From the NCBI RefSeq assembly GCF_013410775.1, contig NZ_JACCFH010000001.1, positions 4,712,001 to 4,776,000 on the forward strand: 64,000 nt of DNA, given 5' to 3'. Every line of letters begins with the position of its first letter. The first letter of the stretch is position 1. Of this stretch, positions 18,479 through 28,238 are shown piece by piece. Under the pieces are notes generated by a model. It was not told the origin of the DNA. It was given only the letters and a program-made list of their open reading frames with translations, and searched no databases. The stretch comes from Sphaerotilus montanus. GTDB taxonomy: Bacteria > Pseudomonadota > Gammaproteobacteria > Burkholderiales > Burkholderiaceae_C. A program made the translations under genes and the position numbers.

Positions 18479-19957
18479 TCAGGCGGTGAACCAGTGTTCA
18501 CGGGCCTTCATGATCAGGGCCTTGGCCGCCGCTTCGTCGATGCCCGTCATCTCGGTCAGTTCGTCCACTGCGAGATCAGCAAGATCATCGCGGGTGTGAA
18601 CGCCGCCCTCGGACAGCTTCGCGACCAGTTCGGGGGTCACCCCCTCCACGTCGCGCAGATCCTGAGTGACTTCCTCGACGCGCTCTTCCTTGGCGATTTC
18701 CATCGTCAACAGCACGTTCTTGGCGCGGGTCCGCAATTCCTGCACCGTCTCTTCGTCAAAGGATTCGATCTCCAGCATCTCCTGAATCGGCACATAGGCC
18801 ACTTCTTCGAGACTGGTGAAACCTTCGGCGATCAGGATGTCGGCAACCTCTTCATCCACGTCGAGCCTGTCGACGAAGAGCTTGCGGATGCCGTCGCTCT
18901 CCTGAGCCTGCTTGGCCACCGATTCCTCGGCGGTCATGATGTTGATGCGCCAGCCGGTCAGCTCGGAAGCGAGCCGCACGTTCTGGCCGCCGCGGCCGAT
19001 GGCGATGGCGAGGTTTTCCTCGTCCACCACCACGTCCATGGCGTGTTTCTCTTCGTCCACCACGATGGACTGGACGTTCGCCGGCGCCAGCGCGCCGATG
19101 ACGAACTGCGCCGGGTCTTCCGACCAGAGCACGATGTCCACACGTTCGCCAGCGAGCTCGTTGGTCACGCCATTGACCCGCGAGCCGCGCACGCCGACAC
19201 AGGTGCCGATGGGATCCACCCGCTTGTCGTAGGACACGACGGCGATCTTGGCGCGCGAACCCGGGTCACGGGCGCAGCTCTTGATCTCCAGCAGACCCTG
19301 TTCGATCTCGGGCACTTCCTGGCGGAACAGCTCGATCATGAACGATGGCGCCGAACGCGACAGCACGATCTGCGGCCCGCGCAGCGTCGGGTCGATCTCG
19401 ATCATCATGGCCCGCACGCGGTCGCCGCTGCGCAGGTTTTCCTTCGGGATCAGTTCGCTGCGCTTCAGGCGCCCTTCGACACGGCCGCTCTCGATGACGA
19501 GATCGCCCTTGTCGAGCCGCTTGACCGTGCCAGTGAAGATCTTGTCGCCACGCGACAGGAAATCGTTCAGCAGTTGCTCGCGCTCCGCGTCACGGATCTT
19601 CTGCAGGATGACCTGCTTGGCGGCCTGCGCACCGATGCGACCGATCGGCACCGACTCGACCGACTCCTCGAGGTAGTCGCCCACGTCGATGTCGTCGATC
19701 TGCTCCTTGGCCTCGAAGTGCAGGATCTCGGCTTCGGCCTGCTGCAGGCCCGCCTCGTCCGGCACCACGTGCCAGCGGCGGAAGGTCTCGTAGGCACCCG
19801 ATTCGCGATCGATCGCGACACGGATGTCGACTTCGCCCTCATAGAGTTTCTTGGTGGCCGATGCCAGTGCCAGTTCGACGGCACCAAACACGACTTCACG
19901 ATCCACGTTCTTCTCACGCGAGATCGCATCCACCAGCATCAACAGTTCGCGGTTCAT
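18479..19957 (-). CDS. nusA: Transcription termination/antitermination factor NusA
   Basis: 492-residue RNA polymerase-binding factor that modulates pausing, termination and antitermination. Domains in order: N-terminal RNAP-binding domain ([20 protein letters not shown]), S1 domain ([20 protein letters not shown]), two KH domains ([20 protein letters not shown] and [19 protein letters not shown]), and two C-terminal helix-hairpin-helix acidic repeats (residues about 360-490), as in other proteobacteria. The ATG at 19955-19957 overlaps the rimP stop by 4 bp. Confidence 0.97.
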   Translation of the reverse strand: MNRELLMLVDAISREKNVDREVVFGAVELALASATKKLYEGEVDIRVAIDRESGAYETFRRWHVVPDEAGLQQAEAEILHFEAKEQIDDIDVGDYLEESVESVPIGRIGAQAAKQVILQKIRDAEREQLLNDFLSRGDKIFTGTVKRLDKGDLVIESGRVEGRLKRSELIPKENLRSGDRVRAMMIEIDPTLRGPQIVLSRSAPSFMIELFRQEVPEIEQGLLEIKSCARDPGSRAKIAVVSYDKRVDPIGTCVGVRGSRVNGVTNELAGERVDIVLWSEDPAQFVIGALAPANVQSIVVDEEKHAMDVVVDEENLAIAIGRGGQNVRLASELTGWRINIMTAEESVAKQAQESDGIRKLFVDRLDVDEEVADILIAEGFTSLEEVAYVPIQEMLEIESFDEETVQELRTRAKNVLLTMEIAKEERVEEVTQDLRDVEGVTPELVAKLSEGGVHTRDDLADLAVDELTEMTGIDEAAAKALIMKAREHWFTA

Positions 19958-20502
19958 TCTTCGTGACCTCCGGATTCCTGTGTCGCCCCGCCCGCAGCCG
20001 CATCTCGCCGGCTGCCTCGCTTGAAATCCACCACCGGGACCAGCCGGGCATCACGGACTTCATCGAGCACAAACCCGAGCACATGGCTTTCCTTGCCTTC
20101 CTGGAAAACCAGCTCGAGACCTGCAGCAGGGTCATCGCCCACCACGCGCAAGGCGCCGCGGTATTTCTTGCGCCCCTGGAAAACCACCTTGAGCGTCAGA
20201 TCGATCTCCGATCCGGCATACCGCACAAAGTCGTCCAGCCGCCTGAGCGGCCGATCCAGACCCGGGGAAGACACTTCGAGCCGCTCGTAGTCGCAACCCT
20301 CCACTTCCAGCACACGCTGGAGCTGGCGGGTCACCTGCTCGCAATCTTCCACGGTAATGAATTCGCCCGGCCCGGTCGGATAGACGACGCCGGGCGTCCG
20401 GTCGATATAGACGCACAGCAACCCGCGGAGGCCACGCTCGCAATCCACGAGGTCGTAGCCCAATCCGGTCACGGTACGTTCGACAGCCTGCTGCCAGTTC
20501 AT
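19954..20502 (-). CDS. rimP: Ribosome maturation factor RimP
   Basis: 182-residue 30S assembly factor, first gene of the nusA-infB operon. The N-terminal domain holds [10 protein letters not shown] and a basic, acidic-alternating core; the middle holds [20 protein letters not shown], the strongest family signature. The C-terminal SH3-like part includes [12 protein letters not shown]. The ATG at 20500-20502 starts [10 protein letters not shown]; a TTG one codon earlier is also in frame. The stop overlaps nusA by 4 bp. A promoter and a leader hairpin lie upstream. Confidence 0.95.
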   Translation of the reverse strand: MNWQQAVERTVTGLGYDLVDCERGLRGLLCVYIDRTPGVVYPTGPGEFITVEDCEQVTRQLQRVLEVEGCDYERLEVSSPGLDRPLRRLDDFVRYAGSEIDLTLKVVFQGRKKYRGALRVVGDDPAAGLELVFQEGKESHVLGFVLDEVRDARLVPVVDFKRGSRRDAAAGGATQESGGHEE

Positions 20503-20624
20503 CAATGCAGTACAAACGGCAGCCTCTTAGCCACGCAACCACGCCAGAACACCCCTTGGAGGTGCCTCACGTCGTCACGCCAGCCGGCTGCCGCGCTCCT
20601 TCCGGTGCCTTGCGGCGGTTCAAG

Positions 20625-20655
20625 CAAAAAAAATGGGCTGGATTCCTCCGCCCAT
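20625..20655 (-). terminator. Intrinsic terminator-like hairpin in the rimP leader
   Basis: On the minus strand ATGGGC (arm ending near 20650), loop of about 11 nt (ggaggaatcca), GCCCAT, then an eight-T run at 20632-20625. It lies only some 15-45 nt after the predicted transcription start and about 120 nt before the rimP ATG. Possible readings are transcription attenuation of the operon or a short terminated RNA. No other gene sits upstream on this strand for it to terminate. Confidence 0.6.
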
Positions 20656-20677
20656 TCAGCGTTTTAGCGAAAACACG

Positions 20678-20706
20678 ATGATACCCGACGCAGGCCCCGC
20701 GGGCAA
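20678..20706 (-). promoter_or_regulatory. Sigma-70-type promoter of the rimP-nusA-infB operon
   Basis: On the minus strand TTGCCC (20706-20701) and TATCAT (20683-20678) are separated by exactly 17 bp. Each hexamer matches the consensus at four or more positions. The inferred start is near 20671, giving a leader of about 170 nt before rimP. Confidence 0.6.
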
Positions 20707-20793
20707 CCACTGCACACCGGCCCCTCTGGTGCGTGCGAGAATCCGTTGTTTCGATCACTGATCACCAACTGATCCACATCTCTCGGAGAGTTC

Positions 20794-21582
20794 ATGGGTT
20801 TTCTCGCAGGCAAGCGCCTTCTGATCACGGGCCTGTTGTCGAACCGCTCGATCGCCTATGGCATCGCGAAGGCATGCCACCGCGAAGGCGCCGAACTCGC
20901 ATTCAGCTACGTCGGCGAACGCTTCAAGGACCGCACCACCGAATTCGCCCAGGAATTCGGCTCTTCGCTGATTCACGACTGCGATGTCGGCAGCGACGAG
21001 CAGATCCAGCAGATGTTCGATGACCTCGGCCAGGCCTGGCCGGAAGGCTTCGACGGCTTCGTGCACTCGATCGGCTTCGCGCCGCGCGAGTGCATCGCCG
21101 GCGAACTCCTCGACGGACTGAGCCGCGAAGCCTTCCGCATCGCGCACGACATCTCGGCCTACAGTTTCCCTGCGATGGCCAAGGCGGCCCTGCCCCACCT
21201 GCGCGAGCGCAGCGCGCTGCTGACGCTGAGCTACCTGGGTGCCGCGCGGGTCGTCCCGCACTACAACACCATGGGTCTGGCGAAGGCCTCGCTCGAAGCC
21301 AGCGTGCGCTATCTGGCGGCCAACCTGGGTCCGCAGGGCATCCGCGTCAACGGCATCTCGGCGGGTCCGATCAAGACGCTGGCCGCCAGCGGCATCAAGG
21401 ACTTCGGCAAGCTGATGAACATCTTCACGCAGAACGCCCCGCTGCGCCGCCTGGTGACCATCGACGACGTGGGCAACGTCGCCGCCTTCCTGCTGTCAGA
21501 TCTGGCCGCCGGCATGACCGCGGAGATCACCTATGTCGATGGCGGATTCAGCCACGTCATGGTCGGCTCGTCCGACGCCTGA
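20794..21582 (+). CDS. fabI: Enoyl-[acyl-carrier-protein] reductase (NADH) FabI
   Basis: 262-residue short-chain dehydrogenase-fold enzyme that performs the last reduction in each fatty acid elongation cycle; the triclosan target. It shows [20 protein letters not shown] for cofactor binding and HSIGFAPRE. The catalytic Tyr147 (LSYLGA), Tyr157 and Lys164 ([14 protein letters not shown]) line up with E. coli Y146, Y156 and K163. The C-terminal [14 protein letters not shown] is standard. GGAGAG precedes the ATG. It is divergent from the rimP operon; the response regulator follows 22 bp later. Confidence 0.97.
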   Translation: MGFLAGKRLLITGLLSNRSIAYGIAKACHREGAELAFSYVGERFKDRTTEFAQEFGSSLIHDCDVGSDEQIQQMFDDLGQAWPEGFDGFVHSIGFAPRECIAGELLDGLSREAFRIAHDISAYSFPAMAKAALPHLRERSALLTLSYLGAARVVPHYNTMGLAKASLEASVRYLAANLGPQGIRVNGISAGPIKTLAASGIKDFGKLMNIFTQNAPLRRLVTIDDVGNVAAFLLSDLAAGMTAEITYVDGGFSHVMVGSSDA

Positions 21583-21604
21583 ACCACACCGGCCGGCCCA
21601 CCCC

Positions 21605-22300
21605 ATGCGCGCCCTGCTCGCTGAAGACGACGCCATCCTCGCCGATGCACTGTGTGCCAACCTGCGCGCGGCGGGCTTCGATGTCGAGGTCGCCGACAAC
21701 GGTGCCGTGGCGGAGTACCTGCTGACACGGCAGGCCTTCGACGTCGGCATCATCGACATCGGCCTGCCGCTGGTCGACGGGCTGACGGTGGTGCAGCGGG
21801 TGCGGGTCACCAAACCGGGCCTGCCGCTGCTCATCCTCACGGCGCTGGACGGCCTGCACAACCGGGTCGCCGGACTGAACGCCGGGGCGGACGACTACCT
21901 GACCAAACCGTTCGACTTCCCTGAACTCGAAGCACGCATCCGCGCCGTGCTGCGCCGCAGCCAGCCACCACCTCCGGCAGGCACGCCCGCCGAGCCGACC
22001 GATGCGCTGATGGTCGGCCAGCTCCAGTTCGACCGCGATGCCCGGCGGGTGACGATCGCCGGCCAGCCGGTGGACCTCTCGCCACGCGAGTGGCTGCTGC
22101 TGGAACTGCTCCTGAGCCAGCGCCGCAAGGTCATCACCAAGGAGCAGATCGCGCAGGCCTGGTCCACCGATGTCTCCGAAAGTGGCGGCCCCAGCTCGCT
22201 GGAGGTCTACATCCACCGCCTGCGCCGCAAGCTCGAAGGCTCGGGCGTGGGCATCCGGACCGTGCGCGGGCTGGGCTACCTGCTCGAAACACAGGACTGA
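21605..22300 (+). CDS. OmpR/PhoB-family response regulator (TctD/QseB-like)
   Basis: 231-residue DNA-binding response regulator. The receiver domain has the acidic pair E7-D8-D9 (LLAEDDAIL), the phosphorylated D51 in GIIDIGLPLVDG, the conserved Thr in LILTALD and the Lys in LTKPFDFPELEARIR. The C-terminal winged helix (residues about 125-228) has PVDLSPREWLLLELLL and EVYIHRLRRKLE ending GIRTVRGLGYLLE. It is followed 41 bp later by its histidine kinase, and the pair precedes a sugar ABC transporter, suggesting control of sugar uptake. Confidence 0.93.
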   Translation: MRALLAEDDAILADALCANLRAAGFDVEVADNGAVAEYLLTRQAFDVGIIDIGLPLVDGLTVVQRVRVTKPGLPLLILTALDGLHNRVAGLNAGADDYLTKPFDFPELEARIRAVLRRSQPPPPAGTPAEPTDALMVGQLQFDRDARRVTIAGQPVDLSPREWLLLELLLSQRRKVITKEQIAQAWSTDVSESGGPSSLEVYIHRLRRKLEGSGVGIRTVRGLGYLLETQD

Positions 22301-22341
22301 ACGCCAGCGGTGTGCCTGCATCGCGGCGACACTGCGCGGCC

Positions 22342-23823
22342 ATGCTGAACCTGCTTCAACCCCTGCTCAACCGACTGCCGGTGGTCTCGCCCGGCAGCCG
22401 CTCGCTACGCCGCCACCTGCTGGCCTGGCTGCTGCTGCCGCAACTCGTGCTGTGGCTGGCGGCCGCAGCCGTGACCTACAACGTGGCCGTGCGCTACGCC
22501 GACCGGGCCAACGACCACGGGCTCTACCTGTCCTCGCGCGCGCTGGCGCGACAGGTCAAGCCGATCGACAGCGGCCTGTTCGTCGACTTCCCGCGCGCCG
22601 CCAAGGACATCATCGAGGCCGACCCGGACGACCGCGTCTACTACATGGTCAGCAGCCCGCCAGGCGAGTTCATCCTGGGCAACCACAAGCTGCCGCCCCC
22701 CCACCAGGCCGTCACGCTGCGCCCGGACCGACCGACGTTCTACGACGGCCAGGTCGAGTCGCCGGACGGCATGGTGCAGGTGCGCGTGGCCGCCATCCTG
22801 CTGGACTACGGGGACCCGAACCAGCAGCGCCAGATGATGGTCCAGGTCGCCAAGAGCCGTGTCAGCCGCGAAGCGCTGGCACGCGACATCCTCATCGACA
22901 CGGTGCTGCCCCTGTCGCTGCTGGTGCTGGCCATGTCCGGGCTGGTCTGGGCCGGTGTGCGCACGGGGCTGGCGCCGCTGGCACGGCTGCGTGAAGCGGT
23001 CAGTGGCCGCGGACCGAACGATCTGGCACCGATCGAGCTGCACTCGGCCCCCGAGGAAGTGCGCGACCTCGCCGCGGCCGTCAACACGCTCCTGGCGGCC
23101 GTGCATGCCTCGGTGGTCGAGCAGCGGCGCTTCATCAGCGACGCGGCCCACCAGCTGCGCACGCCGCTGGCCGGGCTGAAGAGCCAGTCCGAACTGGCCC
23201 TGAAAGAGACCATCGACCCCGCACTGCGCGCACGGCTGGAGATGGTGCGCGAAAGCGCCACGCGCAGCGCCCACCTCGTCACCCAGCTGCTCACGCTCGC
23301 GCGGGCCGAGCCGGAGTCGCTGGCCACGCTCGGCCGCAGCCGCTTCGACCTGCGCCGGCTGGTGCAGGACCTCACGGCCGAGCTGGTCCCCCGCGCCCTG
23401 AACGACGGCATCGACCTCGGACTGGACGACGACGGGCACAGCGATGACCTGCCGGAACCGGCGGTGACGATCGAAGGCAACGCGCTGTTAATCCGTGAAG
23501 CCATCGTTAATGTGATCGACAACGCCATCCGCTACGCCGGACGGGGCAGCGAGATCACCGTGCGGGTGCGCGAGGAGCCGGCCATCGACAGCGATCAGCC
23601 GCACATGGCGGTGGTCGAGGTCGATGACACCGGCCCCGGCCTGCCAACACAGATGCACACGCAGGTCTTCGACCGCTTCTTTCGTGGCACGAACGAGGGC
23701 CGTGGCTGCGGCCTCGGCCTGGCCATCGTGAAGGAGATCGTCGAGCGGCACCGGGGGCGGGTCCGTGTGGCCTCCCGGCTGCCGCGGGGGCTGCGGGTGG
23801 AGATCCGGCTGCCGGCCACCTAG
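22342..23823 (+). CDS. Sensor histidine kinase (TctE-like, 2CSK_N type)
   Basis: 493-residue membrane kinase paired with the response regulator upstream. TM1 lies at about residues 27-50 (LLAWLLLPQLVLWLAAAAV), a periplasmic sensor of about 130 residues follows, then TM2 at about 183-205 (DTVLPLSLLVLAMSGLVWAG) and a HAMP-like linker. The phosphoacceptor is H270 in ISDAAHQLRTPLAGLKSQ. The ATPase domain has the N box NVIDNAIRYA, DTGPGLP and GCGLGLAIVKEIV. The sensor fold seen in TctE-type kinases often detects carboxylates or sugars acids; ligand unknown here. Downstream lies the sugar transporter operon. Confidence 0.92.
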   Translation: MLNLLQPLLNRLPVVSPGSRSLRRHLLAWLLLPQLVLWLAAAAVTYNVAVRYADRANDHGLYLSSRALARQVKPIDSGLFVDFPRAAKDIIEADPDDRVYYMVSSPPGEFILGNHKLPPPHQAVTLRPDRPTFYDGQVESPDGMVQVRVAAILLDYGDPNQQRQMMVQVAKSRVSREALARDILIDTVLPLSLLVLAMSGLVWAGVRTGLAPLARLREAVSGRGPNDLAPIELHSAPEEVRDLAAAVNTLLAAVHASVVEQRRFISDAAHQLRTPLAGLKSQSELALKETIDPALRARLEMVRESATRSAHLVTQLLTLARAEPESLATLGRSRFDLRRLVQDLTAELVPRALNDGIDLGLDDDGHSDDLPEPAVTIEGNALLIREAIVNVIDNAIRYAGRGSEITVRVREEPAIDSDQPHMAVVEVDDTGPGLPTQMHTQVFDRFFRGTNEGRGCGLGLAIVKEIVERHRGRVRVASRLPRGLRVEIRLPAT

Positions 23824-23887
23824 CCTGGGACAGAAGCAGGAGCAGGAGCAGGGCTGCGGCCCGAAGTTCCTTCAGGGATTTCACCTA

Positions 23888-23926
23888 CTGTTAATTTTTT
23901 AAATCTTTATTAATCTTCGGACTCGT
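23888..23926 (+). promoter_or_regulatory. AT-rich regulatory island before the sugar transporter operon
   Basis: The stretch around tgttaattttttaaatct and ttattaatcttc is almost pure A/T in a gene region that is strongly GC-rich. It contains two direct TTAAT repeats 21 bp apart (two helical turns), 40-70 bp before the substrate-binding protein start. OmpR/PhoB-type regulators bind direct repeats in phase with the helix, and such a regulator is encoded just upstream. I could not settle the -35/-10 pair. Confidence 0.4.
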
Positions 23927-23961
23927 TCACACCCTCACCACTGATTGAATCCGGAGTGCAT

Positions 23962-25230
23962 ATGAAAAAGATGGAGATGACCCGCCGCCACGCGCGCACC
24001 CTGCTGGCTGTTGCAGCCGGTCTGACGATGGCCGGCCTGTCCCAGGCGGGCGAAGTCGAAGTGCTGCACTGGTGGACGTCGGGTGGCGAAGCCAAGGCCG
24101 CCTCCGCACTGAAGGCCACGCTGCAAGGCAAGGGCCACACCTGGAAAGACTTCGCGGTGGCCGGTGGTGGTGGTGACTCGGCCATGACGGTGCTGAAGTC
24201 GCGCGTCGTGTCGGGCAATGCGCCGGCCGCGGCCCAGATCAAGGGCCCGTCGCTGCAAGAGTGGGCCGCCGAAGGCGTGCTGGCCAACATCGACGACGTG
24301 GCCAAGGCCGAGAAGTGGGACAGCCTGCTGCCCCCGGTGGTCGCCAACGTCATGAAGTACAAGGGCAACTACATCGCCGCCCCGGTGAATGTCCACCGCG
24401 TGAACTGGCTGTGGGCCAACCCGGAAGCCTTCAAGAAGGCCGGCGCCAAGGTGCCGACCAGCTGGGACGAGTTCTTCGTCGCCGCCGACAAGCTGAAGGC
24501 CGCGGGCATCATCCCGATCGCCCACGGTGGCCAGAACTGGCAGGACTTCACCACGTTCGAAAGCGTCGCGCTGGGCGTCGGTGGTGCCGAGTTCTACAAG
24601 AAGGCCCTGGTGCAGCTGGACCAGGCCTCGCTGAAGAGCCCGACCATGGAAAAAGTGCTGACCACCTTCAAGAAGGTCCACAGCTACACCGACAAGAACG
24701 CCCCGGGCCGTGACTGGAACCTGGCGACCGCGATGGTCATCAAGGGTGAAGCCGGCATGCAGCTGATGGGCGACTGGGCCAAGGGCGAGTTCATCGCCGC
24801 CGGCAAGGCACCGGGCAAGGACTTCGTCTGCGCCGCCGCCCCCGGCACCGCCAAGTCCTTCACCTTCAACGTCGACTCGTTCGCGATGTTCAAGCTGAAG
24901 AACGACGCCAACGTCAAGGCCCAGAAGGACCTGGCCGCCGCGATCATGTCCACCGACTTCCAGGAAGTGTTCAACCTGAACAAGGGCTCGATCCCGGTTC
25001 GCCTGAACATGGACCTGGCCAAGTTCGACGACTGCGCCAAGCTGTCGTCCAAGGACTTCGTGGACACCGCCAAGACCGGCGCGCTGGTGCCGTCCGTCGC
25101 CCACGGCATGGCCGTTCCGTCGGCAGCCGCCGGCGCGATCCAGGACGCTGTCAGCCAGTACTGGAACAGCGACAAGATGACGGCCGCTGAAGCCATGGCC
25201 AAGATCGCCACGGCCGCCCAGACCAAGTAA
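23962..25230 (+). CDS. gtsA: Glucose/mannose-type ABC transporter substrate-binding protein (GtsA-like)
   Basis: 422-residue periplasmic sugar-binding protein. Start at ATG 23962 with GGAG 5 bp upstream; a GTG two codons earlier is less likely. A Sec signal peptide (basic MTRRHAR then LLAVAAGLTMAGL) is probably cut after SQA at residue 29. The mature start EVEVLHWWTSGGEAKAASAL and the AVAGGGGDSAMTVLKSRV, QIKGPSLQEWAAEG segments match the GtsA group of Pseudomonas that binds glucose or mannose. The neighbouring permeases, ATPase and glucokinase support glucose uptake. A terminator follows the gene, a common way to raise binding-protein levels over the permeases. Confidence 0.9.
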   Translation: MKKMEMTRRHARTLLAVAAGLTMAGLSQAGEVEVLHWWTSGGEAKAASALKATLQGKGHTWKDFAVAGGGGDSAMTVLKSRVVSGNAPAAAQIKGPSLQEWAAEGVLANIDDVAKAEKWDSLLPPVVANVMKYKGNYIAAPVNVHRVNWLWANPEAFKKAGAKVPTSWDEFFVAADKLKAAGIIPIAHGGQNWQDFTTFESVALGVGGAEFYKKALVQLDQASLKSPTMEKVLTTFKKVHSYTDKNAPGRDWNLATAMVIKGEAGMQLMGDWAKGEFIAAGKAPGKDFVCAAAPGTAKSFTFNVDSFAMFKLKNDANVKAQKDLAAAIMSTDFQEVFNLNKGSIPVRLNMDLAKFDDCAKLSSKDFVDTAKTGALVPSVAHGMAVPSAAAGAIQDAVSQYWNSDKMTAAEAMAKIATAAQTK

Positions 25231-25262
25231 GCACGCCCGGCACTCGCTGCCACGGCAACCCG

Positions 25263-25295
25263 AGCCACCGGCCTGAAAACCGGTGGCTTTGTTTT
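25263..25295 (+). terminator. Intrinsic terminator between the binding protein and permease genes
   Basis: AGCCACCGG (25263-25271), 8-nt loop, CCGGTGGCT (25280-25288), then TTGTTTT to 25295. The perfect 9-bp stem with a U-tract lies inside the operon, 33 bp after the gtsA stop and 20 bp before the first permease start. Partial termination would make the binding protein more abundant than the membrane subunits. Confidence 0.85.
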
Positions 25296-25314
25296 CACTC
25301 GCGGGACTCACGAC

Positions 25315-26202
25315 ATGGCCTCCCCCAGCGCTGCTGCGCGCCTGGATCACTGGCTGCCCCGGATCGTTCTGGCGCCCAGTTTCATCCTCTCGTTTCTCTT
25401 CATCTACGGCCTGATCGCCTGGAACGGCTACCTGTCGGTATCCGCTTCGCGACTGCTGCCCAATTACGAATATGTCGGCTTCCAGCAGTACGTGACGCTG
25501 TTCGCGTCCGAGCGCTGGATGGTCGCGCTGAAAAATCTCGGCATCTTCTCGACGCTGTTCATCGGCTGCTCGATGGCGGTCGGCCTGCTGCTGGCGATCC
25601 TGCTGGACCAGAAGATCCGCGTCGAAGGCGTGCTGCGCACGGTGTACCTCTACCCGATGGCGCTGAGCTTCATCGTCACCGGCACCGCCTGGAAGTGGAT
25701 CCTGAACCCTGGCCTGGGCATCGAGCACCTGATGCACCAGTGGGGCTTCGAGAACTTCACCTTCGACTGGCTGGTCAACCCGGACTACGCGATCTACACC
25801 GTCGTCATCGCCGGCGTCTGGCAGAGCGCGGGCTTCGTGATGGCGCTGTTCCTGGCCGGCCTGCGCGGCATCGACGACTCGATCATCAAGGCAGCGCAGA
25901 TCGACGGCGCGACGCTGCCGCAGGTCTACTGGCGCATCATCATCCCGAGCATGCGACCGGTGTTCTTCAGCACGCTGATGGTGCTGGCGCACATCGCGAT
26001 CAAGAGCTTCGACCTGGTGATGGCGCTGACGGCAGGCGGCCCGGGCTTCGCGACCGACGTGCCCGCGACCTTCATGTACACGATGGCCTTCACCCGCGGC
26101 CAGATCGGACTGGGCGCCGCGTCCGCCACCGTGATGCTGGCGACCGTCGCAGCGATCGTCGTGCCCTACCTTTACAGCGAACTGCGCTCGCAACGCCGCT
26201 GA
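25315..26202 (+). CDS. gtsB: Sugar ABC transporter permease (MalF-type, GtsB-like)
   Basis: 295-residue inner-membrane permease. About six helices are visible: an N-terminal segment (IVLAPSFILSFLFIYGLIAW), FIGCSMAVGLLLAILLD, TVYLYPMALSFIVTGTAW, YTVVIAGVWQSAGFVMALF, VLAHIAIKSFDLVMAL and a C-terminal VMLATVAAIVVPYLY. The cytoplasmic EAA-type loop that docks the ATPase appears as AAQIDGATLPQVYWRIIIPS. It follows the binding protein after an intrinsic terminator and is 24 bp before the second permease. Confidence 0.92.
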   Translation: MASPSAAARLDHWLPRIVLAPSFILSFLFIYGLIAWNGYLSVSASRLLPNYEYVGFQQYVTLFASERWMVALKNLGIFSTLFIGCSMAVGLLLAILLDQKIRVEGVLRTVYLYPMALSFIVTGTAWKWILNPGLGIEHLMHQWGFENFTFDWLVNPDYAIYTVVIAGVWQSAGFVMALFLAGLRGIDDSIIKAAQIDGATLPQVYWRIIIPSMRPVFFSTLMVLAHIAIKSFDLVMALTAGGPGFATDVPATFMYTMAFTRGQIGLGAASATVMLATVAAIVVPYLYSELRSQRR

Positions 26203-26226
26203 GGCGACGGGAAACGAGGACTCACC

Positions 26227-27075
26227 ATGAAACACGTTCACCGTCTCATCATCTGGTCGCTGCTCGCGCTGTTCGCGGCCTTCTTCCTGCTGCCGTTCTA
26301 CGTCATGCTGGCCACCTCGCTCAAGGACATGAGCGAGATCCGCGGCGGCAGCCTGCTGTCGCTGCCGGCGGGGCTGAACTTCGCCGCCTGGGGCAAGGCG
26401 TGGTCCACCGCCTGTACCGGCACCGACTGCGGCGGCCTGCAGCCCTACTTCTGGAACTCGATGACGATGATCATCCCGGCCGTGCTCATCTCGACCACGC
26501 TCGGGGCACTCAACGGCTACGTGCTGACGAAGTGGCGCTTCAAGGGCAGCGAGCTGTTCTTCTCGCTGATGCTGTTCGGCGTGTTCATGCCGCTGCAGGT
26601 CGTGCTGCTGCCGATGTCGCAGGTGCTGGGCTGGATCGGGCTGTCGGACTCGGTGTGGGGCCTCGTCTGCGTGCACGTGCTGATGGGCCTGGCATCGACC
26701 ACGCTGTTCTTCCGCAACTACTACCTGGGCCTGCCGGACGAGCTGATCAAGGCGGCGATGCTGGACGGCGCGGGCTTCTTCCGCATCTTCTGGCGCATCG
26801 TGCTGCCGCTGTCCGCACCGATCCTGGTCGTGACGGTGATCTGGCAGTTCACCAACATCTGGAACGACTTCCTGTTCGGGGTCGTCTTCTCCGGCGCGGA
26901 CTCCAAGCCGATCACGGTGGGCCTGAACAACCTGGCCAACACCTCCAGCTCGGTCAAGGAATACAACGTCGACATGGCCGCCGCGATGATCGCCGCGCTG
27001 CCGACGCTGTTCGTCTACGTCGTCGCTGGCAAGTATTTCGTGCGTGGCCTGACCGCCGGCGCCGTCAAGGGTTAA
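26227..27075 (+). CDS. gtsC: Carbohydrate ABC transporter permease (MalG-type, GtsC-like)
   Basis: 282-residue inner-membrane permease, partner of the preceding one. It has an N-terminal helix (LIIWSLLALFAAFFLLPFYV), several further spans (LMLFGVFMPLQVVLLPM, VCVHVLMGLASTTLFFRNYY) and the EAA loop AAMLDGAGFFRIFWRIVLP. An unusual loop, ACTGTDCGGLQPYFWNS, carries two cysteines in the extracytoplasmic part after helix 1; this feature is, from memory, common in the glucose/mannose subgroup. GAAACGAGGA provides the ribosome-binding site. Confidence 0.92.
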   Translation: MKHVHRLIIWSLLALFAAFFLLPFYVMLATSLKDMSEIRGGSLLSLPAGLNFAAWGKAWSTACTGTDCGGLQPYFWNSMTMIIPAVLISTTLGALNGYVLTKWRFKGSELFFSLMLFGVFMPLQVVLLPMSQVLGWIGLSDSVWGLVCVHVLMGLASTTLFFRNYYLGLPDELIKAAMLDGAGFFRIFWRIVLPLSAPILVVTVIWQFTNIWNDFLFGVVFSGADSKPITVGLNNLANTSSSVKEYNVDMAAAMIAALPTLFVYVVAGKYFVRGLTAGAVKG

Positions 27076-27090
27076 GAGGATCTATTCATC

Positions 27091-28152
<1,062 letters not shown>

Positions 28153-28177
28153 GCCGGATTGACGTAGGCGAGAAACC

Positions 28178-28203
28178 GACGGCGCGCTACGATGCGCGCC
28201 GTC
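28178..28203 (+). other. Perfect 10-bp stem-loop between the ABC ATPase and glucokinase
   Basis: GACGGCGCGC (28178-28187), loop TACGAT, GCGCGCCGTC (28194-28203). There is no T-run after it, so it is not a standard terminator on the plus strand. It lies 25 bp after the ATPase stop and 35 bp before glk. It could protect the upstream mRNA from 3' exonucleases or be a weak attenuator. Confidence 0.6.
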
Positions 28204-28238
28204 TCCCATTGAAACTCCCCCCTTCGCCCCAGCCTGCC

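Noticed and set aside
23829-23850. Short GCAGGA-type repeats after the TctE-like kinase gene
   Set aside because: Only a few purine-rich hexamers, without structure or conservation evidence.
23935-26676. A 913-codon minus-strand open frame opposite gtsA, gtsB and part of gtsC
   Set aside because: Antisense to three transporter genes with clear motifs; its translation has no family signature.
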